64,000 nucleotides of DNA from Marinimicrobium alkaliphilum (GCF_003259155.1 NZ_QGMQ01000004.1:248001-312000); one strand, 5' to 3'. Shown: positions 7,244-17,761, numbered from the stretch's first letter. Numbers and translations are program-made. The notes: generated from the letters alone by a model not told the origin.

Positions 7244-8284
7244 TCAGGCGCGGCGCGGGTTCAGGGCCGCTATCTTAGCGTCAAATGCCTCCCAGAAACA
7301 GGCATGAGGTTCGGCGCTGACCGCGAGATAGTACCACTCCTGCTCGCCCCATTGGCGTGCCAACGCCCGGCACTTGACCGCGTCCTTGGCGGTCATGACC
7401 AGGGCTCGGCCCCGAACAAAAGCCAGGTTCTCGGCGCTGTAGGTCTGATGATCCGCGAAAGCATGAGCCTTGATGGGTAGCCCCAATTGGGTGAGGGTGT
7501 CAAAGAAGCGCGCCGGATTGCCGATGCCGGCGATAGCATCCACGGCGTTGGCTGGACGCCACTCTTCAAGCGCTAGCGGCGTGTCGTCGCTCACTCTGCG
7601 CCACTGCCCGGGCACGATTTGCATAGGCTGAATGCGGGCTTGAGGGCAACGCAGACTGAGTGCCGCCAGTGCCCCCGCCTGGGGGCTGTTAAGCACGACC
7701 AGGTCAACCTGGTTGAGGCGTTCAGCGGGTTCACGCAGGGGCCCCACAGGCAGACGCCAGCCGTTGCCGAGCAGGCGCTGACCATCGACCACGGCAATTT
7801 CGAGCTGGCGCGCCAGACGATAGTGTTGCAGGCCGTCGTCGCTCAGCAACAGGGTGCAGCCCTGGGCGATCAAAGCGCGCCCGGCAGCGACCCGGTCCGG
7901 GTCGATGGCCACAGGGGCACCGGTCTCGCGCGCGATCGCCAGGGGCTCATCACCGGCCTCCGCGACCGGGGACTCCGGTTCCACCAGAAAAGGATAAGCC
8001 GGCGGGCGGGCGCCGTAACCTCGACTGATGATGCCGGGACGATAGCCCTGGGCTTGCAGATGTCTGGTCAGAGCGATCAGCAACGGGGTCTTACCGGTGC
8101 CACCGACACTGATATTGCCCACCACCACCACTGGCACCGCCAATCGCTGCTGACGGCGCTTGAGCCAGTGTCCACGCAGGCCACTGAGCACACAGAACAG
8201 GCCTGTCAGGGGCAGCAACAACAAAGTCCAGCGGCGCTTGCCGTACCAGGCTGAGAGCCACGCACTGTCCTTGTTGCTGGCCAT
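7244..8284 (-). CDS. lpxK: tetraacyldisaccharide 4'-kinase LpxK
   Basis: Phosphorylates the 4' position of the lipid A precursor at the inner membrane to make lipid IVA. The 346-residue protein has an N-terminal membrane-associated helix (RWTLLLLPLTGLFCVLSGL), the P-loop VGNISVGGTGKTPLLIAL (about 54-72) and the DDGLQHYRL motif with the second Asp pair typical of LpxK. It starts 2 nt after the exbD stop codon, so ExbB/ExbD and LpxK are translated from one mRNA. In relatives this slot also houses msbA, which is absent here. Confidence 0.97.
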   Translation of the reverse strand: MASNKDSAWLSAWYGKRRWTLLLLPLTGLFCVLSGLRGHWLKRRQQRLAVPVVVVGNISVGGTGKTPLLIALTRHLQAQGYRPGIISRGYGARPPAYPFLVEPESPVAEAGDEPLAIARETGAPVAIDPDRVAAGRALIAQGCTLLLSDDGLQHYRLARQLEIAVVDGQRLLGNGWRLPVGPLREPAERLNQVDLVVLNSPQAGALAALSLRCPQARIQPMQIVPGQWRRVSDDTPLALEEWRPANAVDAIAGIGNPARFFDTLTQLGLPIKAHAFADHQTYSAENLAFVRGRALVMTAKDAVKCRALARQWGEQEWYYLAVSAEPHACFWEAFDAKIAALNPRRA

Positions 8285-8286
8285 GG

Positions 8287-8706
8287 CTAGTCTCCCTGGG
8301 GCCGGCGGGTAGTGATACTCAGATGCACAAAGCCCATCTGTCCGGCTGCGTCCATAGCACTGACCACCGCCTGGTGGGGCGCATTGGCGTCAGCGCTGAT
8401 CACCAGCGGGCGCGCGGTATCGCCCTCGGAGATCTGCTCGAGCGCCGAACGCAGCGTGGCGAGCTGGTTGTTGACCAGGCGCTGGCCATTCACCGAGTAG
8501 TTGCCCTCGGCACTGACCAGAATTTCCAGTTGCTCGGCGACCGTTTCACTGGGCGTGCCCTCGGCTTCAGGCAGATCGATTTCGAGGTGGGTTTCCCGGG
8601 TGAAGGTGGTGGAGACCATAAAGAAGATCAGCAGCAGGAACACCACATCGATCAGCGGCGTCAGGTTGATGCTGTCTTCTTCTTTGCGTTGACGGCGAAA
8701 CTGCAC
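8287..8706 (-). CDS. exbD: ExbD/TolR-family biopolymer transport protein
   Basis: A 139-residue inner-membrane protein with one N-terminal transmembrane helix (LIDVVFLLLIFFMVSTTF, about 17-34) containing the conserved Asp used in proton-driven force generation (NLTPLIDVVF), then a periplasmic domain. It pairs with the ExbB/TolQ-like protein 18 nt upstream to form a proton-channel motor. The partner (TonB or other) is not in the window. The lpxK-linked location is a known alternative ExbBD locus in pseudomonads. Confidence 0.92.
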   Translation of the reverse strand: MQFRRQRKEEDSINLTPLIDVVFLLLIFFMVSTTFTRETHLEIDLPEAEGTPSETVAEQLEILVSAEGNYSVNGQRLVNNQLATLRSALEQISEGDTARPLVISADANAPHQAVVSAMDAAGQMGFVHLSITTRRPQGD

Positions 8707-8724
8707 AGGACTACCTCGGCGGAC

Positions 8725-9351
8725 TTAAGCGGTTTTGACGTCGACGCGGCGGTCGCTGTGAAGCGCATCCACCAGTTTGATGGCATCGTCTTCCATGGTC
8801 ACCACCAGACTGTCGATCCGGCGCAGGAAAAAGCGGTGCACAATCATGGCCGGAATGGCGACACACAGGCCGGCAGCGGTGGTGATCAGTGCCTCGGAGA
8901 TACCGCCGGCAAGCACCCCGGCGTTGCCGGTGCCCTGGAGCATGATCGCGGTAAACACCTTGATCATCCCGATAACCGTCCCCAACAGGCCCAGCAGCGG
9001 CGCAATGGCGGCAATGGTACCGAGCGCAGTGATATACCGCTCCAGCTCGTGAATGACCTGATTGGCCGCTTCCTGAATACTGTCCTTCATGACCTCCCGG
9101 CCGTGCCGGGAGTTGCTCAAGCCGGCGGCGAGGATCTGGCCCAGGGGCGAAGACTGTTTGAGTTCGCGCAGCTTGCCCGCGTCGAGCTGATTGTTTTTGA
9201 GCCAGCTCCAGACCTGGGCCAGCAGGTGCCGGGGCGCCACTTTGGTGGGATTGAGCGTCCAGTAACGCTCGCCCGCAATGGCGATAACGGCAATGGAACA
9301 GAGCACAATGGGAATCATCAACCAGCCACCGGCTGAGAGTACATCGAACAC
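8725..9351 (-). CDS. exbB: ExbB/TolQ/MotA-family proton channel protein
   Basis: Inner-membrane proton-channel partner of ExbD, about 208 residues. An N-terminal TM helix (GGWLMIPIVLCSIAVIAIA), a cytoplasmic loop and two further TM helices (APLLGLLGTVIGMIKVF and GISEALITTAAGLCVAIPAM) carry the signature MotA_ExbB residues. I chose the GTG at 9351, preceded by GAGGT with a 7-nt spacing. The open frame extends to 9435, but those extra residues (MPPLRGRIECRPEDD) are not family-like. First gene of the leftward exbB-exbD-lpxK-kdsB-ptp-murB run. Confidence 0.92.
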   Translation of the reverse strand: MFDVLSAGGWLMIPIVLCSIAVIAIAGERYWTLNPTKVAPRHLLAQVWSWLKNNQLDAGKLRELKQSSPLGQILAAGLSNSRHGREVMKDSIQEAANQVIHELERYITALGTIAAIAPLLGLLGTVIGMIKVFTAIMLQGTGNAGVLAGGISEALITTAAGLCVAIPAMIVHRFFLRRIDSLVVTMEDDAIKLVDALHSDRRVDVKTA

Positions 9352-9491
9352 AGAGCTTACCTCGAAGTTAGGATTCTGTTTGATTATCGTGTCGTCTTCG
9401 GGGCGGCATTCGATCCGACCCCGCAAAGGTGGCATAGATTAAGTGTTTCAGGCCCGAGATTCCAGTCACCAGTTCCCAGTTTTACGGCCTA

Positions 9492-11786
9492 TCAGTCATA
9501 CCAATAGCGTCGATGGCGCTCGCGCTGGGCCCAGACCTCCGGATCGCCAGGTTCTCGCCAGCGCGCAGTGACGGCGCCCTGGGCACCGGTATCCCAGGCT
9601 TGAGCGCCCGTGGCCCGATAGCGTTCGGTCACCTCGGGGTGCGGGTGTCCGAAGCGGCCCTGCCAGGCCGCACTGTAGACCACGGCCTGAGGCTGCGTTC
9701 GTTCGACAAAGGCGTGCGTTGACGAGCTCCGACTGCCGTGGTGCGGAGCCTGTAAAACCGTGACCGCCTCGGGTAGTACCCCGGCCGCCAGCAGCGCTCG
9801 CTCCGCTGGGCCCTCGACATCCCCCGTGAACAGTACCTTTTGATCGCCGTAGCGCACCAGCAACACACAGGAGCGGTTATTGGCACTGGCATTGGCCGCG
9901 ATCCGCCAGTGGAGAGGCTCAAAATGAACCTCGCCCCAACGCCACGGTTCGGCGGCGTGGCAATTTTCCGCATCCTGCCCAAGCGCGAGTGCGTCCGGCT
10001 CTCCCGCAAGCAGCCGTTCGACCGGCAATGCCGCCATCAAACCGGACGCGCCCCCGGCGTGATCACTGTGACTGTGGCTGATGATCAGTTTGTCGATCTG
10101 GCGGACGCCGCGCTGACGCAAGTAAGGCAGAATAATGCCGCTGCCGGCATCAAATTGCTCGCTGTACGCAGGTCCGGCATCGAATACCAAGGCCCGCCCC
10201 TCAACCTCCACCACAATAGCCAGGCCCTGCCCCACATCCATAAAGGTGACCCGCAGGGGGTCGGCAGGCGGCATGGGTAGCGACACGGCGATCAGTAGTC
10301 CAGCCGCCCCCAGGGCACGCCCAGGCAACCCCCGTGGGAGCAAGAGTAACAATGCGGATAACCCTGCCAAGGCGGCGGTCCAGGGGGTAAAAGCAATCAG
10401 CGGGTTGGCTCCGCCCTGCCCCCATCGATCGAGCAGGCTGAGCCACCGCAGCAACGCCTCCAGCCCCCAACTCGCGAGCGTCAGGGCCCAGGCGCCGAGC
10501 GTAGGGCTGAACAGATCGAGCAAAGCCCCGAGCAGTAGCGGTGGCACCAGCGTAAAGGTGACCAGGGGAATCGCCAGGGAGTTGGCCAGTGGGGCGGAGA
10601 GCGACACGCTGTTAACCAGTAGTCCCAGAGGCAGCAGCAGACCGACAAAAATCAGCCACTGGGCTCGCACCAGCCCCAAGCCCGGCAACCGATACTGGCG
10701 CAAACGTCCGACGAAACCGAACAGCAACACCGCCACGGCGCCAAAAGACAGCCAAAAACCCATATCCAAGGGCGCCAGCGGGTCGAGCACCAGGACCGCC
10801 ACCAGCGCCAACAACAGCGCATCCCGAGGGCGCCAAGAACGACGTAGCAAAAGCGCCAGCTGCACCGCCACCACCATGATCAGCGCGCGCTGCGTAGGCA
10901 AGCTGAAACCCGCCAGGGCGGCATAAAACAGCGCCAGCAGGGTGGCTGACAGATGTGCGGGAAGTTGCGCCGGGCAACGGTGCCAGGCCAGGTTGATCAG
11001 CCGCCCCAGAGCCAGGCCCAGGCTATACCCCAGGAGCGCGATAAAACCCACATGCAACCCGGAGATGGCAATCAGGTGATTGGTCCCGGTACGCTGCAGT
11101 AGCCCCCAGCGCTCGGGCGCGATGCCGCTGCGATCACCCACCAGCAACGCTTGCAGAATTCCGGCATCCGGGTGCGCAACGCCCTCCGCAACCCAGCGCT
11201 GCAAGCGCGCCCGCTGGGCATCGACATGCCCTCTTCGCGCTGTTGCCAGACGCTCGTGGGCATCGCTGGGGCGTACGTAGCCCGTGGCGCCGATCCCCTG
11301 ACGCAGCAACCACGCTTGATAGTCGAAACCGCCGGGGTTGACGAACCCGCGGGGCTGACGCAAACGCACCCGCAGGCGCCAGCGTTCACCGGGCTGCACC
11401 TGCTGATCTGAGCGATACCAACTGACTTGCAGACGCTTGGGCAGCGTTTCATTCAATTCCTCGCCAGCGTCGTCTTCATACCGTTCGGGCACCAGAATAA
11501 AACGCTGGCGACGATGGTCACTCTGGGGCAGATCCACCACCTGCCCGGTAACCCAGAGATCTTCCCCCGCGAGGTGCGAGGGCAAGCGTTGGGCCAATTG
11601 CTGATGCCCCCACGTGATGCTCCAGGTGAGCCCCAGGGCCAGTGCCAGCAGCAACCGGAAGGTGAGCCAGCGCAAGCTCAATAACAGCAGCAGCGGCAAA
11701 ATGAGCGCCATGGATCGCGGGGGCAATAGCGGCAACCACGCCCCCAACCCCATACCGATAGCGAAAATAACGATCAAGCGCGACAT
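9492..11786 (-). CDS. comEC: DNA internalization protein ComEC/Rec2
   Basis: Polytopic inner-membrane channel for single-stranded DNA during natural transformation. The 764-residue protein has N-terminal TM helices, a DUF4131/OB-like segment (DLWVTGQVVDLPQSD), the Competence membrane domain (LIAISGLHVGFIALLGY, PTQRALIMVVAVQLAL) and a C-terminal metallo-beta-lactamase-like nuclease domain (TFMDVGQGLAIVVE, SHSHSDHAGG, FTGDVEGPAE, APHHGSRSS). GGAGG lies 5 nt before the ATG. Full length and intact motifs suggest a functional gene, though no other competence gene is in the window. It is divergent from the coiled-coil gene at 11875. Confidence 0.95.
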   Translation of the reverse strand: MSRLIVIFAIGMGLGAWLPLLPPRSMALILPLLLLLSLRWLTFRLLLALALGLTWSITWGHQQLAQRLPSHLAGEDLWVTGQVVDLPQSDHRRQRFILVPERYEDDAGEELNETLPKRLQVSWYRSDQQVQPGERWRLRVRLRQPRGFVNPGGFDYQAWLLRQGIGATGYVRPSDAHERLATARRGHVDAQRARLQRWVAEGVAHPDAGILQALLVGDRSGIAPERWGLLQRTGTNHLIAISGLHVGFIALLGYSLGLALGRLINLAWHRCPAQLPAHLSATLLALFYAALAGFSLPTQRALIMVVAVQLALLLRRSWRPRDALLLALVAVLVLDPLAPLDMGFWLSFGAVAVLLFGFVGRLRQYRLPGLGLVRAQWLIFVGLLLPLGLLVNSVSLSAPLANSLAIPLVTFTLVPPLLLGALLDLFSPTLGAWALTLASWGLEALLRWLSLLDRWGQGGANPLIAFTPWTAALAGLSALLLLLPRGLPGRALGAAGLLIAVSLPMPPADPLRVTFMDVGQGLAIVVEVEGRALVFDAGPAYSEQFDAGSGIILPYLRQRGVRQIDKLIISHSHSDHAGGASGLMAALPVERLLAGEPDALALGQDAENCHAAEPWRWGEVHFEPLHWRIAANASANNRSCVLLVRYGDQKVLFTGDVEGPAERALLAAGVLPEAVTVLQAPHHGSRSSSTHAFVERTQPQAVVYSAAWQGRFGHPHPEVTERYRATGAQAWDTGAQGAVTARWREPGDPEVWAQRERHRRYWYD

Positions 11787-11874
11787 ATTCCCTCCGTGGA
11801 TGTCGAATTAAGCGCCAATTTGTCGGCGCACTAGTCTATACTCGGGTCAGAAATCCGGATTAAAGGCCGTGCTC

Positions 11875-13992
11875 ATGGAGCTCACGCTTACCAACATCAT
11901 TCTCGCCGAGGTCATCTTTGTTCTATTGGTGACCATTGCCTTCCTGTTGCTCTGGCAACAGCGTCTGCGCAAGCTCTACAAGCGTCTGCTGCGCGCGCAC
12001 CAGCGCCTCAAACGCACCATTCGGGTCAACCCGGACGCTGAACCGGTCCTGATCAAGGAACCCTACGACAAGAACGCCGCCGGTGACCACAGCCTGGAGT
12101 TCTTTCTGCAATCCAATCAGGAGGAAGCCAAGCGCCGCTACACGGCTCTCACTCAAAGTAAGCTGCCGCGTCTCGATCCGACCCAGCCCTATGCCGCCAA
12201 GGTAGCCGCCCTGCGCTACCTGTATCTCAGTGCCGAGTCCGACCTGCTGCGTCGCAACCGCTCACCCCACGAAAGCTGGCTGCGTCTGGAGCGGCTTCTG
12301 CACGACATCACCCGCTGGGTGGTCGATCGCAAACAGAAACAGCAACAGGCGCGCAACAACCGGGTTGAGCTGCTTGAGCAACGCCTGGCGATCCTGAAAA
12401 AAGCGGAGCAGGAAAACAAGGACCTACGGCGCAAGCTCTACCTGAGCAAGGTGCGCCAGGACAAACTGGGCAAGGAGCAACTCGAACAGAAGCAAACCAT
12501 CGACAAACTTCGGCGCATCAATCGCAAATTCCAGCAAAGCGCCAATGGCCAGGAGCCGCCCCTGCGTCACCTGCACCAAGCCAATCAACACCTGGCCCGC
12601 AGCGAGCGGCAGATCGAGGGCATCGACCAACTGGCCCAGAGTAAGCACGACAGCGCCACCAGGCTGCTGAAAGAACTCCAACTGCTGACCAAGCAGGACC
12701 CCAAGGCCAGCGCCCGCTATGAGAGCATTATCCGTAATCTCGAGGCGGATCTGCGTGATTCATCGCACACTCTTGAAAAGCTGCGCAAGCAAATGCAAGC
12801 GGCTCAACACGCGGTCGATGCCCGCCAGGAAAACAGCGAGAGCGGCGGCGAAAGGGATATTCTGAGTATTGTCGAGGGCAAACTGGGCGAGGGCCACGAG
12901 CTCCTGGACTATGTCCATGCCTGGGATCAGGGCAAGGGACACATCACCACCCTGTCGGAAATTCAACACCTGCGCGACAATAACCAGAGCCAGCGCGGCA
13001 TCATCGTGGACCTTGAGACCCAGCTGCGAAAAGCGCGCAAAAAGCTTGAGCAAACCGACGACGAAGACGAAAAAGCCGTTTACCTCAAGGAGGTCCAACG
13101 CCTGGAAGGGATCGCCAAAGAGTACGAATACTGCATCGACACGCTGGAGAGCGAGGTCGATCAGCTCCAGTATCAGCTTAACGCCAGTGCCAAACACGGT
13201 CACTCCGCCGAGGCGACCACGGGCGTGAAAATGAAGGAGGATGCCATTACCCAGCTCAATTATGAGCTCGATAAGATTACCCACAAACTGCACACCACCC
13301 TGCATCAACACAAAGCCGACAGCGTTATCCGCCGCTATGCGGTGGAGCTACTTGATCTCACCAATATCGAGTCCATCGCCCGGCGTCTGGCGCTGGTGTT
13401 ACGCGAGCTGGAACTGCGAAGCGGCTTTCATATTTACAGTGAGCTGGGCAATGCCAGCTTTTTTACCGCACGCCAGTTTTCCAACCCGGAAATGATTCTG
13501 GTCAAGGAAAAGCGCATAGCCGAAGCCGTCACCTACACCAATGACGGCATACTGTTCAGTCAGGCTTTTATTCAACTGTTGCTCAAGGACCCATCCCGTG
13601 ACGGAGATGTGAATGCGCTCGAAGTGATCGTCAAGGCTCTGGTGGGGCTCACCAGTGGCCGGGTTGCCTACCTTCAGGCGCAAGCCCAGGCAAACCATAC
13701 GAGCCGTGACGTCAGTGCCTGGGGGCATCGAGTTCGGGAACTTTTATCCAATCTGGATATCCAGCATGCCTACCGCACCGAGGAAATCACACGGACACTT
13801 GAGCGCCTCCTGAACGAGGTAGAGGCACTGGCCGGTGGTCTGGAACTCGGTGACGCCAGTCAGGCTGCGCTCAACAATGCCCTGACCGAAGCGCGTGAAC
13901 ATATGCAGAGGGTGTTCTCCGAGAGCTCGGCACTGGATGTGGAGTACAACCGGCTGCATGAACAACTTGATCGCATGACGCCCGCGCCTTAG
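11875..13992 (+). CDS. membrane-anchored large coiled-coil protein, unknown
   Basis: Encodes 705 residues. A single N-terminal TM helix (ILAEVIFVLLVTIAFLLLW, about 8-27) is followed by a basic juxtamembrane stretch and long coiled-coil segments (about 140-320 and 365-470) rich in Lys, Glu, Gln and Leu. A more globular C-terminal domain (about 480-705; SGFHIYSELGNASFFTARQF, ALVGLTSGRVAYLQ) ends the protein. The predicted topology is N-anchored with the bulk in the cytoplasm. No known family recognised; a scaffold or envelope-organising role is only a guess. The start is ATG 11875 with TAAAGG 8 nt upstream; GTG 11869 is too close to it. Possible -10 TATACT at 11837-11842. Confidence 0.8.
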   Translation: MELTLTNIILAEVIFVLLVTIAFLLLWQQRLRKLYKRLLRAHQRLKRTIRVNPDAEPVLIKEPYDKNAAGDHSLEFFLQSNQEEAKRRYTALTQSKLPRLDPTQPYAAKVAALRYLYLSAESDLLRRNRSPHESWLRLERLLHDITRWVVDRKQKQQQARNNRVELLEQRLAILKKAEQENKDLRRKLYLSKVRQDKLGKEQLEQKQTIDKLRRINRKFQQSANGQEPPLRHLHQANQHLARSERQIEGIDQLAQSKHDSATRLLKELQLLTKQDPKASARYESIIRNLEADLRDSSHTLEKLRKQMQAAQHAVDARQENSESGGERDILSIVEGKLGEGHELLDYVHAWDQGKGHITTLSEIQHLRDNNQSQRGIIVDLETQLRKARKKLEQTDDEDEKAVYLKEVQRLEGIAKEYEYCIDTLESEVDQLQYQLNASAKHGHSAEATTGVKMKEDAITQLNYELDKITHKLHTTLHQHKADSVIRRYAVELLDLTNIESIARRLALVLRELELRSGFHIYSELGNASFFTARQFSNPEMILVKEKRIAEAVTYTNDGILFSQAFIQLLLKDPSRDGDVNALEVIVKALVGLTSGRVAYLQAQAQANHTSRDVSAWGHRVRELLSNLDIQHAYRTEEITRTLERLLNEVEALAGGLELGDASQAALNNALTEAREHMQRVFSESSALDVEYNRLHEQLDRMTPAP

Positions 13993-14069
13993 GCGTCGAA
14001 CGCCCCCTACAACCCGAAGGCCAATCAGGGCATAATGCCCGACTTCATACGTTCTCACTGGGTCCTGGA

Positions 14070-14618
14070 ATGGCTCGCAAGATTATTCGCCGGTATCTGC
14101 CAAGCCCCCACAGTCTGCGCAATCGCCGTGGCCTGCAATTTCTGGGGGAAGTGCTGCACGACCCGAATCTCTTTCACCTCAACCGCCACTCCGTGTCGGT
14201 GGCGTGTTTTGTGGGTATCTTCGTCGCTTTTTTACCCATCCCCATGCAGATGGCCGTTTCCGCTCTCTTCGCCCTGTGGTTGCGTTGCAACCTGCCGATC
14301 GCGGTGGTTCTGGTCTGGGTCAGCAACCCCATCACCATGCCGGCCATGCTTTACGGGGCCTATCGACTCGGACGGAGAATTCTTCAGGTGCCCCCGATGC
14401 CGGTGTCCTTCGAGCTCTCATGGGAATGGCTGACAGGCGAGTTCGCGCTCATTTGGAAGCCGCTACTGGTGGGGTCGGTTATCTGCGGCCTGGTCCTGGG
14501 TACCCTCGCCTACCTGACCATTCAGGTACTCTGGCGCTGGCATGTGGTCAGCAGTTGGCGGGAGCGGCAGCGCAAACGCGCTGTCGCCAAAGCCAAGAAG
14601 AAGCAGGATCACTCGTAG
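14070..14618 (+). CDS. DUF2062 family inner-membrane protein
   Basis: A 182-residue protein with the DUF2062 pattern: a basic N-terminus, HDPNLFHLNRHSVSVACFVG, a first hydrophobic segment (FVGIFVAFLPIPMQMAVSAL), VWVSNPITMPAMLYGAYRLG, and a C-terminal TM helix (LLVGSVICGLVLGTLAYLTI). The C-terminal tail is Lys/Arg-rich. The role is not established. The family is usually found beside comEC or lolC in gammaproteobacteria, as here. Its last 10 nt overlap the convergent lolE gene. Confidence 0.9.
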   Translation: MARKIIRRYLPSPHSLRNRRGLQFLGEVLHDPNLFHLNRHSVSVACFVGIFVAFLPIPMQMAVSALFALWLRCNLPIAVVLVWVSNPITMPAMLYGAYRLGRRILQVPPMPVSFELSWEWLTGEFALIWKPLLVGSVICGLVLGTLAYLTIQVLWRWHVVSSWRERQRKRAVAKAKKKQDHS

Positions 14619-15841
14619 CGCAGGGCCTCGGCAGGCTGCACCCGACTCGCACGCCAGGCCGGAAACAAACTGGCGACAAAACTCAGAAACAACGCGGTAC
14701 CCGCGACCTGGAACACGTCCGGCCAATGTAAGTCGCTCGGTAAGTAGCTCAGCGGGTAGACGTCCGACTGCAGGAACTGGAAGGCGAGCACGCCCTCAAG
14801 CCAAAGCACAAAATCAGTCACGCCCAGTGACAAACTGACACCCAGCGCAACGCCAAGCCCCGTCCCAAGGCAGCCGATGATGCCGCCCTGAACCATGAAG
14901 ACCGTCATAATCTCGCGGCTGGAGGCCCCCAGGGTGCGCAGAATGGCAATGTCCCCACGCTTGTCCACCACCACCATGATCAGGGTCGACACCAGGTTGA
15001 ATGCGGCGATGGCAATGATCAAAAACAGCAGCAGCCCCACCAGGCGCTTGGACATGTGGATCGCCTGGTACAGATTGCCGTGGGTGCGGGTCCAATTGGA
15101 GCCATAATAACCGAAGGGTTTGTCACTCAGCACCTCACTCATTATCCGGGGGGCGGCGAACAGATCGTCAACCTGCAAGCGCAGGCCACTGACCCGACCC
15201 GGAAACTCTGAGGCCGATGACGCCTGCTGTAATCCCATAATGGCCAGGGACTGATCGATCTCCGTGCCACTGTGCAGCACCGCCACCACTTCCAGAGAGC
15301 TGATCGCGGGTGACTGGGCGTTACTGCCGCGACGCGGTACGATCAGGCTCAAGCGATCGCCGCGCTCGACCCCCAACTGCTCGGCGATACCCGACCCCAG
15401 AAGCACCCCCCGCTCACTCGCGGCAAGATCCGCAAAGGCACCCGCCGGCAGATAGCTTTCAACCACCGATACCAGACTCTCTTGGCCAGGATCGACGCCG
15501 TAGAGACTCACTGGCGCAACGCGTCGCTGATAGGCCAAAAGGCCCTGAAGCTGAACAAAGGGGCTCACCGCCTGTACCTGCGGGTGTACCAGAACCTCCG
15601 CCGCCAGCGATTGCGGGTCCTCGATACCGTCGCGGTGATAGAGTGTTGCCTGGGGCATAATGCCGAGAATCCGCTCGCGCAACTCCCGGTCAAAACCGTT
15701 CATGATCGACATCACCAGCACCAATAAGGCGACACCGATCACCAACCCGACTACGGAGACCTTGGAGATGAAGGACACCAAATGGCTGTGGCGCCGGGTA
15801 ATGGCGTAGCGCCGCCCGACGAACGCGGCCCAGGGTTTCAC
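14609..15841 (-). CDS. lolE: lipoprotein-releasing ABC transporter permease LolE
   Basis: Inner-membrane permease of the LolCDE complex that hands outer-membrane lipoproteins to LolA. The 410-residue protein has the N-terminal TM1 ([23 protein letters not shown]), a large periplasmic domain (about 50-265) and three C-terminal TM helices with FtsX-like features. It ends in PAEALRYE, the same tail as LolC. It is the third gene of the operon and overlaps lolD by four bases. It was called LolE because it is last in the lolC-lolD-lolE order; LolC and LolE are paralogous, so the labels could be swapped. Confidence 0.9.
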   Translation of the reverse strand: MKPWAAFVGRRYAITRRHSHLVSFISKVSVVGLVIGVALLVLVMSIMNGFDRELRERILGIMPQATLYHRDGIEDPQSLAAEVLVHPQVQAVSPFVQLQGLLAYQRRVAPVSLYGVDPGQESLVSVVESYLPAGAFADLAASERGVLLGSGIAEQLGVERGDRLSLIVPRRGSNAQSPAISSLEVVAVLHSGTEIDQSLAIMGLQQASSASEFPGRVSGLRLQVDDLFAAPRIMSEVLSDKPFGYYGSNWTRTHGNLYQAIHMSKRLVGLLLFLIIAIAAFNLVSTLIMVVVDKRGDIAILRTLGASSREIMTVFMVQGGIIGCLGTGLGVALGVSLSLGVTDFVLWLEGVLAFQFLQSDVYPLSYLPSDLHWPDVFQVAGTALFLSFVASLFPAWRASRVQPAEALRYE

Positions 15842-16521
15842 GCCGCCACCTCCAGATGCCCATCCGTGAGGGTCATCACCCGATCCATCTTGCGTGCCAG
15901 CGTCATGTCGTGGGTGACGATGATAAAACTGGTGCCCTGGGACTGGTTGAGAGACAGCATCAACGCCTGTATGGCGTCCGCGGTATGGCTGTCGAGATTG
16001 CCGGTGGGTTCATCCATCAGGACGCAGGCCGGGTTGATCACCAGGGCGCGGGCGATGGCCACGCGCTGGCGCTCGCCTCCGGACAGCTCCGACGGCTTGT
16101 GACTGACACGCTCTGCCAGCCCCACCCGCTCAAGCATATCCGCCGCCCGGCGCCGGGCCTCTGCGGGAGTGCACTTGCCGATCAACAACGGCATGGCGAC
16201 ATTTTCCAGCGCCGTAAACTCGGGCAGCAGGTGATGAAACTGGTACACAAAGCCGAGCGCGCGGTTGCGCAGGCGTCCGCGCTGATCGGCACTCAACCGG
16301 GACAGGGTTTCGCCGGCCACGGTCACTTCCCCCGCACTGGGGGTATCCAGCCCGCCGAGAATATTCAACAGGGTCGACTTGCCCGAGCCCGAGGCACCCA
16401 CAATGGCAATCCGCTCACCGGGGGCCACCGCCAACTCGATACCGTGTAACACGGTCAGTTCCTGGGGGCCCTGGCGGTAGGTTTTGTGAACGCCGCGGCA
16501 GCTCAATACCGGATTACTCAT
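15838..16521 (-). CDS. lolD: lipoprotein-releasing ABC transporter ATPase LolD
   Basis: Cytoplasmic ATPase of LolCDE, 227 residues. Walker [19 protein letters not shown] (about 42-59), Q-loop ([18 protein letters not shown], with the LolD-typical FHHLLPEF), signature [15 protein letters not shown] and Walker [12 protein letters not shown] are all intact. The start at 16521 ([10 protein letters not shown]) overlaps the end of lolC by 8 nt. A longer in-frame reading to 16587 lies inside lolC and is not family-like. Confidence 0.96.
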   Translation of the reverse strand: MSNPVLSCRGVHKTYRQGPQELTVLHGIELAVAPGERIAIVGASGSGKSTLLNILGGLDTPSAGEVTVAGETLSRLSADQRGRLRNRALGFVYQFHHLLPEFTALENVAMPLLIGKCTPAEARRRAADMLERVGLAERVSHKPSELSGGERQRVAIARALVINPACVLMDEPTGNLDSHTADAIQALMLSLNQSQGTSFIIVTHDMTLARKMDRVMTLTDGHLEVAA

Positions 16522-17761
16522 AACGCAATGCCTCTGCAGGTTCAATTTGGGAAGCCCGGTAGGCCGGGTACAACGTCGCCAGAACACTGACCACCAGCGC
16601 TACGCCACAGATGGTCAGGACGTCCTGCCACAGCAATACTGAGGGCAAGTGACTGATGTAATAGACATCCGGGTTAAAGATGTACCAGTCAAACAGTGCC
16701 TCGATGGTCGCCACCAACGGGCCAATATACAGCGCGAGCAAACAACCCAGCACGGCCCCAATGAGCGTGCCGAGAAAGCCCACAGCGCTGCCCTGCACCA
16801 CGAAAATGGCCATGACCTGCCGACCGGTAAGCCCAAGCGTGCGCAGTACCGCGATGTCGCTGCGCTTATCGGCGACCATCAACACCAGGCTGGAAACGAT
16901 ATTGAAAGCCGCCACCGCAATAATGATACTGAGCAGCACAGAGATAACGATTTTTTCCATTTTTACCGCCTGGAACAGGCTGCCCTGCGTCTGGGTCCAG
17001 TCGCGGAGGGTGTAGCTGTCGTCGAGCTGCTGGCCCACCTCCGCGAGAATTTGTGCAGCCCGATAGATATCAGAGACGCGCACGTGCAAACCCTGCACAC
17101 CCTGGCTGCGAAACAGACGCCGGGCATCGTCAAGATGAATCATGGCCAGACCCTGATCGACCTGGGCGCCTACCTCGAACACCCCGACCAGCGTAAAACG
17201 ACGCATGCGTGGGTAAACCCCGGCTGGTGTGATATTGATATCAGGCAAGGTGAGAGTCACTCTGTCGCCCAAGGCCAACCCCAGTTGTCGGGCCATCAGA
17301 CTGCCCATCACAATACCGAACTCGCCCGGTTCAAGATGATGGCTTGAACCGATCAGCATATGATCCTCAATCACCGAGACCCGGCCTTCGGCCTCCGGCA
17401 GAATACCCTGCAACTGAATACCCTCGACACCGCGGGCATAACTGACCAGTGCAAAACCGCCGATATAGGGTGCGGCCGCTTCAACCTGGGGGTGAGCTTC
17501 GACCTGATGCGCTAGTGACTCCCAGTCCTCAAGGGCCGGTTCGCGGTCAATAAAGCCGTGGGGTACAACGCTTAGAATCCGCTCCTTCATTTCCCGGTCA
17601 AAGCCGTTCATCACCGAAAGTACCGTGATCAACGCCAAAACCCCGAGCGCCATCCCCAAAAAGGAAAAGCCACTCACAAAGGAGATATACTGATTGCGGC
17701 GTTTTGCGCGGGTGTAGCGCAAGCCGATATAAAGCGGAATATTGATTGGCATGGAGCGCAT
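16514..17761 (-). CDS. lolC: lipoprotein-releasing ABC transporter permease LolC
   Basis: First gene of lolCDE, 415 residues. It shows TM1 in [22 protein letters not shown], a periplasmic MacB-type domain (about 50-265), and three C-terminal TM helices ([60 protein letters not shown]). The periplasmic domain in LolC homologues recruits LolA. Two ATG codons (17761 and 17752) could be the start; AGGG lies close to the first. The gene is divergent from the PilZ gene. Confidence 0.92.
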   Translation of the reverse strand: MRSMPINIPLYIGLRYTRAKRRNQYISFVSGFSFLGMALGVLALITVLSVMNGFDREMKERILSVVPHGFIDREPALEDWESLAHQVEAHPQVEAAAPYIGGFALVSYARGVEGIQLQGILPEAEGRVSVIEDHMLIGSSHHLEPGEFGIVMGSLMARQLGLALGDRVTLTLPDINITPAGVYPRMRRFTLVGVFEVGAQVDQGLAMIHLDDARRLFRSQGVQGLHVRVSDIYRAAQILAEVGQQLDDSYTLRDWTQTQGSLFQAVKMEKIVISVLLSIIIAVAAFNIVSSLVLMVADKRSDIAVLRTLGLTGRQVMAIFVVQGSAVGFLGTLIGAVLGCLLALYIGPLVATIEALFDWYIFNPDVYYISHLPSVLLWQDVLTICGVALVVSVLATLYPAYRASQIEPAEALRYE

